64,000 nucleotides of DNA, from the NCBI RefSeq assembly GCF_008087625.1, contig NZ_CP042997.1, forward strand, positions 4,774,001 through 4,838,000, in the 5' to 3' direction. Shown one piece after another: positions 34,474 through 46,922 of this stretch. A model generated the notes under the pieces. It was not told where the DNA came from. It saw nothing but the letters and a program-made list of their open reading frames with translations, and searched no databases. Each line of letters begins with the position of its first letter. Position 1 is the first letter of the stretch. Source of the stretch: Aquisphaera giovannonii (lineage in GTDB: Bacteria; Planctomycetota; Planctomycetia; Isosphaerales; Isosphaeraceae). The position numbers and the translations under genes are program-made.

Positions 34474-35850
34474 ATGCTGACGTTCACCGGAAGGGGCCGG
34501 GCCACGACGTGCGACGGCGTGACCCGCCGCGACTTCCTCCAGGCCGGCACGCTCGGGGCCCTCGGGTTCGGGCTCCCGCACTGGTTCGCGGCCCGGGCGG
34601 CGGGCGCGGTCCGGCCGGGGATCGACGACCGAGCGTGCATCATGATCTTCAACCTCGGCGCCCCGAGCAGCATGGACCTCTGGGACATGAAGCCCGACGC
34701 CCCCGCCGAGGTCCGCGGGCCGTTCAGGCCGATCGCGACGGCCTCGCCGGCGATCCAGGTCTCCGAGATCCTCCCCCGGCACGCCGCGATCGCCGACAAG
34801 TTCTCGCTCGTGCGGTCGGTCCACCACGGCGGCGCGGCGGTGCACGACGCCGGCTGGCAGATGATGCAGACCGGCCGGCTCTTCGCGGGGGGCGTCAACA
34901 CCCCGCACGTCGGCTCCGTCGTCAGCTACCTGCGGGGTCGGAAGACCGACCTGCCCCCCTTCGTGGTGCTGCCGGAGCTGATGGGCCGCGGCGGCGGCAA
35001 CCTCCCCAACGGCCAGGCCGGCGGCTTCCTCGGCAAGGCCCAGGACCCGTTCGCCCTGAACGCCGACCCGTCGAAGCCCGGCTTCCGCGTCCCCGACCTG
35101 CTGCCCCCCGAGACGATCGGCACCGTCCGGCTGGACCGCCGCCGCAAGATCCGGGCGCTCGTGGACGACGCCGTCTCCACCTTCGAGGCGTCGGAGGACG
35201 CCTCGCTGCTGGACGGCAACTTCCAGTCGGCCTTCCGCCTGATGACGAGCGCCCAGGCCCGCGACGCGTTCGACCTGTCGAAGGAGCCCGCGTCCGTCCG
35301 CGACCGCTACGGCATGACCCGGTTCGGCCAGTGCTGCCTGCTGGCGAGGCGGCTCGTGGAGAGCGGCGTGCGGTTCGTGACGATCAACACGTTCCTGACC
35401 GTCTTCGACGAGATCACCTGGGACATCCACGGGTCGAAGCCGTTCACCTCGATCGAGGGCATGCGCGACATCGTCTGCCCGCTATACGACCGGGCCTACA
35501 GCGCCCTGATCGAGGACCTCTCGGGCCGCGGGATGCTCGACACGACGCTCGTCTGCAACCTCGCCGAGTTCGGCCGCACGCCCCGCGTGAACCCGGCCGG
35601 CGGCCGCGACCACTGGCCGAACTGCTTCACCGTGGGCTTCGCCGGCGGCGGCGTGCAGGGGGGCCGGGTGGTCGGCGCCAGCGACCCCATCGGCGCCGTG
35701 CCGGCCGACCGCCCCGTCGAGCCGGCCGACATCGCCGCGACGATCTTCCACAGCCTGGGCCTCGACCTCGAGGCCAAGCTCCCCGGCCCCGCCGGGAGGC
35801 CGTTCCCGCTGGTCGACTTCGGCCATCGGGAGATCCGGGAGCTCTTCTGA
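34474..35850 (+). CDS. DUF1501 family exported protein (cassette 1)
   Basis: A 458-residue protein; ATG 34474 has GGAG 8 nt upstream. The N-terminus carries a twin-arginine signal (TRRDFLQAGTLGALGFGL). The sulfatase-like DUF1501 body follows: IMIFNLGAPSSMDLWDMKP, KFSLVRSVHHGG, GMTRFGQCCLLARRLVESGV, LVCNLAEFGRTPRVN and GRDHWPNCF. The family is abundant in planctomycetes and usually lies beside DUF1549/DUF1553 genes; the biochemical role is unknown, though its fold belongs to the alkaline phosphatase/sulfatase superfamily. The partner gene lies 1.5 kb downstream, separated by an IS110 element. Confidence 0.9.
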   Translation: MLTFTGRGRATTCDGVTRRDFLQAGTLGALGFGLPHWFAARAAGAVRPGIDDRACIMIFNLGAPSSMDLWDMKPDAPAEVRGPFRPIATASPAIQVSEILPRHAAIADKFSLVRSVHHGGAAVHDAGWQMMQTGRLFAGGVNTPHVGSVVSYLRGRKTDLPPFVVLPELMGRGGGNLPNGQAGGFLGKAQDPFALNADPSKPGFRVPDLLPPETIGTVRLDRRRKIRALVDDAVSTFEASEDASLLDGNFQSAFRLMTSAQARDAFDLSKEPASVRDRYGMTRFGQCCLLARRLVESGVRFVTINTFLTVFDEITWDIHGSKPFTSIEGMRDIVCPLYDRAYSALIEDLSGRGMLDTTLVCNLAEFGRTPRVNPAGGRDHWPNCFTVGFAGGGVQGGRVVGASDPIGAVPADRPVEPADIAATIFHSLGLDLEAKLPGPAGRPFPLVDFGHREIRELF

Positions 35851-35907
35851 TTGACTACTGGCCGGCGAGGATTCCTTCCCGAGCGAAGCGTCAGCGAGTC
35901 GATCTCT

Positions 35908-36066
35908 CCCTCTCCCGCTCGGCGGGAGAGGGATGGGGTGAGGGCAGGGCGAGCCTCCGATGACGAAGATGCAAGGCCTGGTCGAGAGGCGCTCGAGTAG
36001 GATGCCTGACCGGGAAGCCATGGCCCGGAGGCCCTCACCCTAGCCCTCTCCCGCCGAGCGGGAGAG
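35908..36066. repeat. Palindromic intergenic repeat, family B, copy 1 (IS110 target)
   Basis: The left arm (35908-35944) contains CTCTCCCGCTCGGCGGGAGA and the right arm (36032-36066) contains CTCTCCCGCCGAGCGGGAGA. The arms pair with each other and each also folds alone. The right arm stops at GGGAGAG, 2-3 nt short of the intact copy at 59793, exactly where the IS110 element begins. Confidence 0.8.
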
Positions 36067-36081
36067 CGACTGTGTTGGGAG

Positions 36082-39878
<3,797 letters not shown>

Positions 39879-39960
39879 CGGGGGATCATCCCGAATGCCG
39901 GCGGCAAGGCCTGGGGGTTCGATGAAGATGGATGCCGGGTCTCTCGGGTCGCAGGTCCGG

Positions 39961-40073
39961 GTGGCTGTGGTGGAGCGAAGCGACACCACGGGAACGCCGG
40001 CGCCCGGGTACGGCTCGCGTGGGTTGCCCACACGCGCGTGCCGTGGTGTCGCCTCCAGCTCCACCACGGCCAC
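39961..40073. repeat. Palindromic intergenic repeat, family D, copy 1
   Basis: GTGGCTGTGGTGGAGCGAAG followed by CGACACCACGG (39961-39991) is mirrored by CCGTGGTGTCGCC and CTCCACCACGGCCAC (40041-40073). Two related copies lie at 50061-50323. It fills much of the 272-bp gap before repeat C. Confidence 0.65.
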
Positions 40074-40177
40074 TGGGACGCCCAATGCGCGGGCCGGGGA
40101 GCGTGCATTCGGCGGCGAGAGCCGCTTCCTACGCAAGCGCGGGCTGAGCCATTCCGGTCCCCTCCCCCCACCGTGGG

Positions 40178-41462
40178 TGTATGGACCGGAGACATGGGTG
40201 GCGCGCGTTCGGGGACATGGGTGACGGGTCAGTGGAGGTCATTGTGCGCCCGGAGGTCGATGCCGGCAACCCGGTGGACGCCGAAGTAGACGCCGAAGGA
40301 GCCGTCGGCGTCGGCCGGCCGCACGGCCACGCGCTCGCCGCGGAACGCCTTGCCCAGGACGGCCCGGCGGCCGCGGAAGCTGATGGTCCCGTCGCAGGCC
40401 ACCTTCCGCACCGCGTCGCCGGGGCCGTACTCCCACGAGGGGGGCGCCTCGGGGTAGGGCCGCTCGCTCATGCGGTAGCGGCTCGCCGGCACCGCCAGCC
40501 CCAGCGCCTCGTGCGGCCGCCGGTGGTTGTAGGTCTCGCGCCACGCCTCGAAGCCGGACCGGCAGGCCTCCAGGTCGCGGAAGGCCCGCCCCTGGATGAC
40601 CTCCGCCTTGAGGGTGCGGTGGAACCGCTCGTCCTTGCCCTGGGTCTGGGGGTGGAACGGGCGGCCGTGGCTGACGCCGACGCCCAGCCGCAGCAGCCAC
40701 ACCGTCAGGCCCGTGTGCCGCGCCTCGCCGCCGCAGGGGCCCCAGGGCGAGCCGTTGTCGCAGAGGATCCGCTCGGGCAGGCCGTGGGCGCGGAAGGTGG
40801 CCTCCAGGAGGCGGCGCACCGTGGCCTCGCGCTGGTCGCCGCAGGCGTAGAGGCCCACGGCGTAGCGCGAGTGGTCGTCGAGGATCGTCAGCGGGTGGCA
40901 GCGGCCGGCCCCGGCGGCGAAGTGGCCCTTGAAGTCCATCTGCCAGAGGCGGTTGGGGGCGTCGTGCTCGAAGCGCACCCAGGGCGTCGCCGCCGCGGAG
41001 GCGGCCGGGTCGAGCCGGCCGTGGCGGCGGAGGATGGCGGTGATGGTGCTGGCGGCCGGGACGGCCGCCATCCCCATGGCGGCGAGGCGGGCGCGGAGCT
41101 TGCGGCCGCCCCAGGCGGGGTGGTCGTCGCGGAGGCGCAGGACGGCGGCCTCGAGGTCCCCCGGGCAGCGGGCCGGCGAGGAGGCCGGGCGGCGGGGGCG
41201 GTCGGCCAGGGCGTCGTCGCCGCCATCGCGGTGGCGGGCGATCCACTTGTAGGCGGTCTTGGGGCTGATGGCGAAGCGGCGGCACAACTCGCGGACGTTG
41301 GCCCCCTCGGCGGCGGCCAGGGCGACGAACTCGAGGCGCTGGGACATGAGCGACACATCCTTCCAGGGCATGGCGGGCCTCCTCGTTGTGGGGCCCGCCA
41401 TGATGCCACGATGTGTCACCCATGTCCCCGAACACCTGTTACCCATCTCCCCGGTCTATACA
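40178..41462 (-). mobile_element. IS481-family insertion sequence, intact, 1285 bp
   Basis: The ends are imperfect inverted repeats of about 48 bp starting TGTATGGACCGGAGACATGG (left) and TGTATAGACCGGGGAGATGG (right, minus strand). Both continue into GTTCGGGGACATGGGTGAC. A 6-bp direct repeat, CGTGGG, flanks the element at 40172-40177 and 41463-41468. The element contains one transposase gene and lies inside an arm of palindrome C. Confidence 0.9.
40229..41371 (-). CDS. IS481-family transposase (DDE integrase)
   Basis: About 380 residues from ATG 41371 (MPWKDVSLMSQRLEF); the internal ATG at 41347 is also possible. An N-terminal helix-turn-helix (ELCRRFAISPKTAYKWIARH) precedes the integrase core. 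Its DDE residues lie in WQMDFKGHF, LCDNGSPWG and QGKDERFHRTL. The C-terminal part ends NHRRPHEALGLAVPASRY and a short beta-rich tail. The gene is intact and runs against the surrounding cassette genes. It would catalyse cut- or copy-type transposition of the flanking element. Confidence 0.93.
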   Translation of the reverse strand: MPWKDVSLMSQRLEFVALAAAEGANVRELCRRFAISPKTAYKWIARHRDGGDDALADRPRRPASSPARCPGDLEAAVLRLRDDHPAWGGRKLRARLAAMGMAAVPAASTITAILRRHGRLDPAASAAATPWVRFEHDAPNRLWQMDFKGHFAAGAGRCHPLTILDDHSRYAVGLYACGDQREATVRRLLEATFRAHGLPERILCDNGSPWGPCGGEARHTGLTVWLLRLGVGVSHGRPFHPQTQGKDERFHRTLKAEVIQGRAFRDLEACRSGFEAWRETYNHRRPHEALGLAVPASRYRMSERPYPEAPPSWEYGPGDAVRKVACDGTISFRGRRAVLGKAFRGERVAVRPADADGSFGVYFGVHRVAGIDLRAHNDLH

Positions 41463-41797
41463 CGTGGGGGAGGGTTAGGGAGAGGGGGCGACCGCGAATG
41501 ACAGACGACAAGGCCCGGGCACGGGGCAGCCCTCCATCAACCGCATTTCGTGCCATCCTCGGCCTGCCCGTCCCCCCTCTCCCTAGCCCTCCCCCACCAG
41601 GGGGGAGGGGACCGAAATTGGCCTCCTCACTTGTGGATAAGGACAAGGCCACGGTGGGGGAGGGCATGGAACGTCGCTCTCTCACTCGCGAGGAACGATG
41701 AGCCTGGTGGGGGCACGAGGGCGGTGCCAACCATGGGGAACCCAGGGGCCGGAGCAGACCATTCGGTAACGTTGCCAATGACACGGGAGTGCCGCCG

Positions 41798-44605
41798 ATG
41801 TCGAGCCTGATGATCCTGGCCAGCCTGCTGGCCACGGCAGGGGACGCCCCGGCGCCCGATTACGCCGGGAAGGTCGCCCCGCTGCTGAAGAAGTACTGCG
41901 CGGGCTGCCACAACGACGAGGACCGCGAGGGCGAGTTCTCGCTGGAGAGCTACGCCTCGCTCCAGAAGGGCACCTCCCATGGCCCCGCGTTCCTGCCGGG
42001 CGACCCGAAGGGGAGCACGATCGTCCGCGTCCTGACCGGCGCCGCCAGGCCGAAGATGCCCCCGAAGGACGAGCCGCGCCCGGGCGACGAGGAGGTCGCG
42101 GTCCTGGAGTCGTGGATCGAGGCCGGCGCCCGCGGCCCGGCGGGGCAGGGGCCGGACCGGCTCGCCCTGATCGTCCCCAAGGTCCCCGGGCACTCGAGGA
42201 CGCGGCCCGTCCTCGCGATGGACGCCACCCGCGACGGCCGCTGGCTGGCCGTCGCGCGCGACGCGGAGGTGGGCCTCTACGCCCCGGGCGCCCCGCGCGA
42301 CGGCAGGCCCACGAGGACGCTCGGCCCGTTCCCCGGCAAGGTCACGGCGCTGCACTTCACGCCCGACGGCAATCGGCTCGTCACGGCCTCGGGCGTCGCC
42401 GGCCTGGGGGGCGTCGCCGCCATCTGGGACGTCGCGACGGGCCAGCTCGAGAGGAAATTCGAGGGGCACCGCGACATCCTCTACGACGCCGAGCTCTCGC
42501 CCGACGGCAAGACCCTGGCCACGTGCAGCTACGACAGGAAGATCGAGCTCTGGGACGCGGCCACCGGCGCCCCGCTGCGGACGCTGGAGGGGCACACCGG
42601 CGCCGTCTACGACGTGGCGTTCAGCCCCGACGGCCGGTCCCTCGTCAGCGCCAGCGCCGACGACACGTGCAAGGTCTGGCGGGTGCGGGACGGCCTCCGC
42701 CTGGACACCCTGCCGCAGCCGCTGAAGGCCGAGTCCACCTGCACGTTCAGCCCCGACGGCAACGCCATCGTGGCCGGCGGCGCCGACAACAACATCCGCG
42801 TCTGGCGGTTCGTCTCCCGCGACGAGCCGGCGATCAACCCGATGGAGGTCGCACGCTTCGCCCACGAGGCCGCGATCGTCCGCCTGGCATTCACGCCCGA
42901 CGGCTCCACGCTCGTCTCCCTGGCCGAGGACCGGACCGTCAAGGCCTGGCGCGCGAGCGACTACTCCGAGCTGAAGCTCTGGGACGACCAGCCCGACGTC
43001 GCGACGGCCCTGGCGTTCGCCCCCTCCGGCAAGGCGTTCGAGGTCGGCCGCATGGACGGCTCGGTCGCGAAGTATGACCTCCCCGCCGCGACGTCCTCGG
43101 GATCCGCCGACGCCCGGGCCCCGTCGGCGACGGCCGCGACGCCCGCGGGCGGGTCGATCGCCCAGGTCGCCGAGCACGAGCCGAACGACGAGCCCGCCGC
43201 GGCCAACGCGATCTCCCTCCCCGCGAAGGTCTCCGGCGCGATCCACGGGGCGGCGGGTCGGCCCGATGCCGACCTCTTCCGGTTCCGGGCGAGGGCGGGC
43301 GAGGCGTGGGTCTTCGAGGTGGACGCGGCCCGGTCCAAGTCCCGGCTCGACTCGTTCCTGGAGGTCCTCGACGCGAAGGGCCGGCGCGTGCCGAGGGTCC
43401 TCCTCCAGGCCGTCCGCGACTCGTACTTCACCTTCCGCGGAAAGGACGGGTCCGAGACGGACGACTTCCGCGTCTTCAACTGGGAAGAGATGCGGCTCAA
43501 CGAATACCTCTATGCGAGCGGCGAGGTCGTCAAGCTCTGGCTCTACCCCCGCGGCCCCGACTCCGGCTTCGTCGTCTACCCGGGCCAGGGGGAGCGCTGG
43601 GGGTACTTCGACACGACGCCCCTGGCCCACGCGCTCGGCGAGCCCTGCTACATCGTCCGGCCCCACCCGCCGGGCTCGAGGCTCGTCCCCAACGGGCTGC
43701 CGGTCTTCTCGCTCGATTACGAGAACGACGACGACGCCCACAGGGAGCTCGGCAAGGACTCGCGCCTGACCTTCACCGCGCCGGCCGACGGCGAGTACCT
43801 CGTGAAGGTCCGCGACGTCCGCGGCCTCCAGGGCCCGGAGTTCCGCTACACCCTGGCCGCCCGCCCGTGCCGCCCCGACTTCGCCGTCACCCTCGCCGGC
43901 GCCGACCTCGCCGTGGGCCCCGGCGGCGCGAAGGAGTTCAAGGTCTCCGCCCGTCGGATCGACGGCTTCGACGGCCCGATCCGCGTCGACATCGCCGGCC
44001 TCCCCCCCGGCTTCCGCGCCTCCACGCCGCTGATCATCGAGGCCGGACAGGTCGAGGCCCTCGGCGTCCTCATGGCCGATGCGAAGGCCGCCCCGCCGCC
44101 GGCCGATATCGCGAAGAAGAGCACCGTCCGCGCCTCCGCCCAGATCGGCGGCCGCGAGGTGGCCCACGACGCGAACAACCTGGGGACGATCAAGCTCGCC
44201 CCCGCGCCGAAGCTCCGCGTCACCATCGGCCCCGCCGAGGGCGGCCCCAGGCCCACCTCATCCTCCGGCGAGTACCCCGAATACGAAATCGAGCCCGGCC
44301 AGACGATCACGCTCACCGTGAAGGTCGAGCGATCCGGCTACGACGGCCAGGTCCCCTTCGGCACCACGGGCGCCGGCCGCAACCTCCCCTTCGGCGTCAT
44401 CGTGGATAACCTCGGCCTGAATGGCCTCCTCGTCCTCGAGAACCAAAAAGAGCGCACCTTCTTCGTCACCGCCGACCGCGACACCCCCGACCAGGTCCGC
44501 CCCTTCCACCTGACCACCACCGCCGAGGGCGGCCTGTCCAGCAGCCCGGTCCTCCTCCGCGTGAAGGGCCGCCGCCAGCAGGCCACGGAGGTGAGCCGAC
44601 GGTGA
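41798..44605 (+). CDS. Exported cytochrome-like, WD40 and PPC domain protein (cassette 1)
   Basis: A 935-residue protein; ATG 41798 has GGGAG 8 nt upstream. A short signal peptide (SSLMILASLLATAGDA) precedes a PSCyt1 heme-like domain (VAPLLKKYCAGCHNDEDREG, then KMPPKDEPRPGDEE). Residues about 130-430 carry WD40 repeats (ILYDAELSPDGKTLATCSYD, VYDVAFSPDGRSLVSASADD, VRLAFTPDGSTLVSLAED). From about 455 a PPC domain begins (VAEHEPNDEPAAANAISLPA), followed by beta-rich regions to the C-terminus. It completes a three-gene set with the DUF1501 and DUF1549/1553 genes upstream and is probably periplasmic or surface-associated. The function is unknown. Confidence 0.88.
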   Translation: MSSLMILASLLATAGDAPAPDYAGKVAPLLKKYCAGCHNDEDREGEFSLESYASLQKGTSHGPAFLPGDPKGSTIVRVLTGAARPKMPPKDEPRPGDEEVAVLESWIEAGARGPAGQGPDRLALIVPKVPGHSRTRPVLAMDATRDGRWLAVARDAEVGLYAPGAPRDGRPTRTLGPFPGKVTALHFTPDGNRLVTASGVAGLGGVAAIWDVATGQLERKFEGHRDILYDAELSPDGKTLATCSYDRKIELWDAATGAPLRTLEGHTGAVYDVAFSPDGRSLVSASADDTCKVWRVRDGLRLDTLPQPLKAESTCTFSPDGNAIVAGGADNNIRVWRFVSRDEPAINPMEVARFAHEAAIVRLAFTPDGSTLVSLAEDRTVKAWRASDYSELKLWDDQPDVATALAFAPSGKAFEVGRMDGSVAKYDLPAATSSGSADARAPSATAATPAGGSIAQVAEHEPNDEPAAANAISLPAKVSGAIHGAAGRPDADLFRFRARAGEAWVFEVDAARSKSRLDSFLEVLDAKGRRVPRVLLQAVRDSYFTFRGKDGSETDDFRVFNWEEMRLNEYLYASGEVVKLWLYPRGPDSGFVVYPGQGERWGYFDTTPLAHALGEPCYIVRPHPPGSRLVPNGLPVFSLDYENDDDAHRELGKDSRLTFTAPADGEYLVKVRDVRGLQGPEFRYTLAARPCRPDFAVTLAGADLAVGPGGAKEFKVSARRIDGFDGPIRVDIAGLPPGFRASTPLIIEAGQVEALGVLMADAKAAPPPADIAKKSTVRASAQIGGREVAHDANNLGTIKLAPAPKLRVTIGPAEGGPRPTSSSGEYPEYEIEPGQTITLTVKVERSGYDGQVPFGTTGAGRNLPFGVIVDNLGLNGLLVLENQKERTFFVTADRDTPDQVRPFHLTTTAEGGLSSSPVLLRVKGRRQQATEVSRR

Positions 44606-44905
44606 GCCGGACGGCGACAAGGAAGCCAGGATGGCCCCCACACCATCCATCCGCTCCATCGCCACGCCCGGAACAGAAGCCGGGGCGAGTCGCGAGGACG
44701 TCGGGGGCGCGGCGAAGGTGGCCGGACTCCGCGGGAAAAGGAGTCGCGACACCGACCTCGCGCGAGCATCATGTCGTCATCGACTTCGGCGGGCCGCATC
44801 GTACCGCCCCGGCGATTCCGCGGCCCCTCTGGTAAACTCGACGTCGGGGACCCGCAGGCGAAAGGGCTTGGGCCGGGCTTCGACGCGGCCGACGGGAGTT
44901 GGGTT
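44606..44905. other. Intergenic region, no gene seen
   Basis: This 300-bp leader of the antitoxin-like gene holds only low-complexity shadow frames. A GGTAAACTCG segment near 44830 could be part of a -10 region, but no matching -35 is convincing. Confidence 0.4.
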
Positions 44906-45157
44906 ATGAGCGCCGCCCAGTCGGAGGAAATGACGGACATCCTGAGGCGCATCCGGTCCTGGCCCATCGCGTCGCGGATCAGCCTGGCCCGGCGCATCCT
45001 CGAATCGGTCGAGGACGTCACCGTGGTCGAGCCGCCCCGGCGAGAATTCCCCGCGGATGCGCTGATCGGGCTGCTGAAGACGGACGACCCCCCGCCGACC
45101 GATGAGGAGGTCGAACGAATCATCGAGGAGGAGCGGATGAGGAAGTACGGGGCCTGA
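44906..45157 (+). CDS. Antitoxin-like protein of a PIN-type toxin-antitoxin pair
   Basis: An 83-residue protein starting MSAAQSEEMTDILRRIRSWP, with GGGAG 8 nt upstream. The pattern of an amphipathic N-terminal helix region (ISLARRILESVEDV) followed by ALIGLLKTDDPPPTDEEVER and IIEEERMRKYG is typical of small antitoxins paired with PIN-domain toxins in cyanobacteria and planctomycetes. The C-terminal acidic helix would wrap the toxin. Only a stub of the expected toxin follows, 1 nt downstream, so the antitoxin appears orphaned. Confidence 0.72.
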   Translation: MSAAQSEEMTDILRRIRSWPIASRISLARRILESVEDVTVVEPPRREFPADALIGLLKTDDPPPTDEEVERIIEEERMRKYGA

Positions 45158-45158
45158 C

Positions 45159-45254
45159 ATGATCCGCGTCCTCCTCGACCGCCTCACGCACCGGGTCGGA
45201 GTGGCCCAGCGGGTGCAGTGTGGTTGCCCCGATCCGGGTCCGGGAAGGAAGTGA
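45159..45254 (+). pseudogene. Probable stub of a PIN-domain toxin gene
   Basis: The ORF starts 1 nt after the antitoxin stop and encodes 31 residues. The first seven, MIRVLLD, are the usual first strand of PIN toxins, in which the last Asp is catalytic. After that the sequence (RLTHRVGVAQRVQCGC) no longer resembles PIN. The most likely explanation is loss of the rest of the toxin gene by deletion; a chance match cannot be excluded. Confidence 0.4.
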
Positions 45255-45299
45255 GGACGGGAAGGGGGTGTTGTCCCGCCCCCTCCACGCGCCTTCGGA

Positions 45300-45313
45300 G
45301 CCCTCATGAGGGC
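45300..45313. terminator. Palindrome between convergent genes
   Basis: GCCCTCATGAGGGC is a perfect 14-nt palindrome 4 nt beyond the stop of the leftward gene at 45318. A G-rich/C-rich pair (AAGGGGG ... CCCCCT) lies just upstream at about 45260-45290. Together they may act as a bidirectional terminator. No T-tract is present. Confidence 0.35.
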
Positions 45314-45317
45314 CTGC

Positions 45318-45725
45318 TCACGGCTTCTCGGTCTTCTGCCGCTTGGCCTCGATGTCCCATTCGCGCTTCTCGCCGCCGAAATCGGACTCGCCCTTGCCCT
45401 TGATCTGGTCTCCTTCGATCTTCAGCTTGTACTCGATGGTGATGCCGTCCTCCACCTGCGGCAGCTTGCGGACCGCGGAGAAGGTCAGCGTGCCGTCCTT
45501 GAACTTCAGGTCCTTGACCTTGGTTTCTTCCTGGTCCGGCCAGGCCATCGTGGCGGAGAGGTTGTCCCCGTCCTTCTTGACCTTCAGGGTGGAGGTCCGC
45601 TGCTGGCCGCCGATCTCGTACTCGCACTTCCATGTCCCGACCGGATCGGCCGCCTTCTCGTCCGCGGCGCCCGCCAGGCCGCTCGCCCCGAGGACCAACG
45701 CCATCGAGAGAATCGCGCTCATCAT
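45318..45725 (-). CDS. Small exported lipocalin-like hypothetical protein
   Basis: A 135-residue protein starting MMSAILSMALVLGASGLAGA, a clean signal peptide. The mature part begins DPVGTWKCEYEIGGQQRTST and continues in alternating beta strands (TLKVKKDGDNLSATMAWPDQ, IEYKLKIEGDQIKGKGESDF). This layout is common in planctomycete exported proteins of about 130 residues that resemble small beta-barrels. No catalytic motif is seen. Longer upstream starts lack a signal peptide and are low-complexity. Confidence 0.75.
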   Translation of the reverse strand: MMSAILSMALVLGASGLAGAADEKAADPVGTWKCEYEIGGQQRTSTLKVKKDGDNLSATMAWPDQEETKVKDLKFKDGTLTFSAVRKLPQVEDGITIEYKLKIEGDQIKGKGESDFGGEKREWDIEAKRQKTEKP

Positions 45726-46190
45726 CGCCTCCGAGATCGTGACGCGACGGGATCCGCCCGACGCGGGCGGCCACCCGACGCAGGCGGCGATTCTATCCGT
45801 GCCGCGGCCGGTTGCCAGGGGTTGGGGCGGGAAACGATCCCTCATCGCACGTCAAACGCGCCCGGTTCGCCGGCCATCGCTGACGGGGCGGCCAAGGGAG
45901 ACGGCTGCCCACAGGGTGGTCAGGAAAGGACAGCGGCTGGAGCGGCGAGCGTCGAAGAGCCGAGAAGCGGATCGGTGCCCGTCGCCGATCTCCGATCCCC
46001 CCATCCGCCGGCTGCGCTCCTCACTTCCAGGACGTGGCGAGATCCGGAGCGATGACGTTGCGGGGCCGGATCGAAAGTGCAGCGGGAGGAGCGGTCCTTG
46101 CCGCGATGCCGGCGATGCCCGATACTTGGTCGCGAGGCATCGCTCTGGCCGGGCCGCCCCCAAAATCCAGCAAGCAACGGAGGCAGGACG
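45726..46190. other. Intergenic region, no gene seen
   Basis: This 465-bp gap lies between divergent genes. The open frames are Arg/Pro-rich shadows. The ribosome-binding site GGAGG of the Uma2 gene is at 46179. No repeat or promoter stands out. Confidence 0.4.
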
Positions 46191-46781
46191 ATGACGGAGA
46201 CCATCGGACCGGCCGCGGTGGTCCGGTCCCCGGCGCCGCGAGGGCGGATGACCGTGGCGGAGTACGAGGGCCTGATCGAGTCCGGCGTGATCGACGAGAG
46301 AGCCCCGGTGGAGCTGATCGAGGGGAGGATCGTCGGCAAGATGACCAAGGGGCGGCGGCACTCGCGGGCGAGGATCAACTCCCGGCGTGCAATCGAGCGG
46401 GTGCTGCCGGCCGGTTGGCATCTCGCAGTCGAGGTCCCGGTCCGCCTGCCGACGCGGGACAGCCTCCCGGAGCCGGATCTCTACATCGCCAGGGGCGAGG
46501 CGGACGACTACGAGGATCACGACCCCGGGCCCGCGGACGTCGCCTTGGTCGTCGAGGTCTCGGACTCCTCACTCGCCGCCGATCGGGCACTCGCCGGGAC
46601 CTACCTCGGCGCCGGAGTGCCGGCCTACTGGCTCGTCAACATCCCCGACCGCATCCTCGAGATCTACACCCACGCCGGTCGCGACGACCTGGCCGAGGGA
46701 GACTCGGCCGAGGTGGTCCTGGAGGGGTCGGTGGTCGGCCGAATCGCTGTCGCCGACCTGCTCCCCCGACGGCCCAAGTGA
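46191..46781 (+). CDS. Uma2 family (DUF820) putative endonuclease
   Basis: A 196-residue protein; ATG 46191 follows GGAGGCAGGACG. The Uma2 motifs are present: MTVAEYEGLIESGVIDERAP, VELIEGRIVGKM, the acidic LPEPDLYIARGE and VALVVEVSDSSLAADR with the E-V-S of the PD-(D/E)xK-like core, then YLGAGVPAYWLVNIPDRILE. Uma2 proteins occur in many copies in cyanobacteria and planctomycetes. They are predicted nucleases of restriction-endonuclease fold, but their substrate is unknown. The gene stands alone. Confidence 0.9.
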   Translation: MTETIGPAAVVRSPAPRGRMTVAEYEGLIESGVIDERAPVELIEGRIVGKMTKGRRHSRARINSRRAIERVLPAGWHLAVEVPVRLPTRDSLPEPDLYIARGEADDYEDHDPGPADVALVVEVSDSSLAADRALAGTYLGAGVPAYWLVNIPDRILEIYTHAGRDDLAEGDSAEVVLEGSVVGRIAVADLLPRRPK

Positions 46782-46828
46782 CCGGCGCGGCGACCAAACG
46801 GTCCAAACGGGCCTACCCTCGGCGCATC

Positions 46829-46860
46829 AAAAAGCCCCGGGCCCTCCGTAGCCGCGGGGC
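46829..46860 (-). terminator. Intrinsic terminator of the small gene at 46923
   Basis: On the minus strand GCCCCG (46860-46855) pairs with CGGGGC (46839-46834) around a 15-nt loop, followed at once by TTTTT (46833-46829). This is the only hairpin with a clear T-tract that I found in the window. It lies 63 bp after the stop of the leftward gene. Confidence 0.6.
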
Positions 46861-46922
46861 GAAGGTAGCGGCTGGACCTTCGTGTCAGCCGGTCAGGCCG
46901 CCCGGATAACCTACTTCTCGCG

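Larger units (their letters stand above)
40151..41622. repeat. Palindromic intergenic repeat, family C, interrupted by IS481
   Basis: The left piece (40151-40177, ATTCCGGTCCCCTCCCCCCA...) continues after the insertion sequence at 41463 (GTGGGGGAGGGTTAGGGAGA). The right arm at about 41571-41622 is its complement (CTCCCTAGCCCTCCCCCACC, then AGGGGGGAGGGGACCG). Removing the IS and one target copy restores a continuous arm. The centre (41490-41570) holds no gene, and neither does the stretch to 41797. Confidence 0.75.

Noticed and set aside
41627-44167. 846-codon antisense ORF
   Set aside because: It is the shadow of the cytochrome-WD40-PPC gene.
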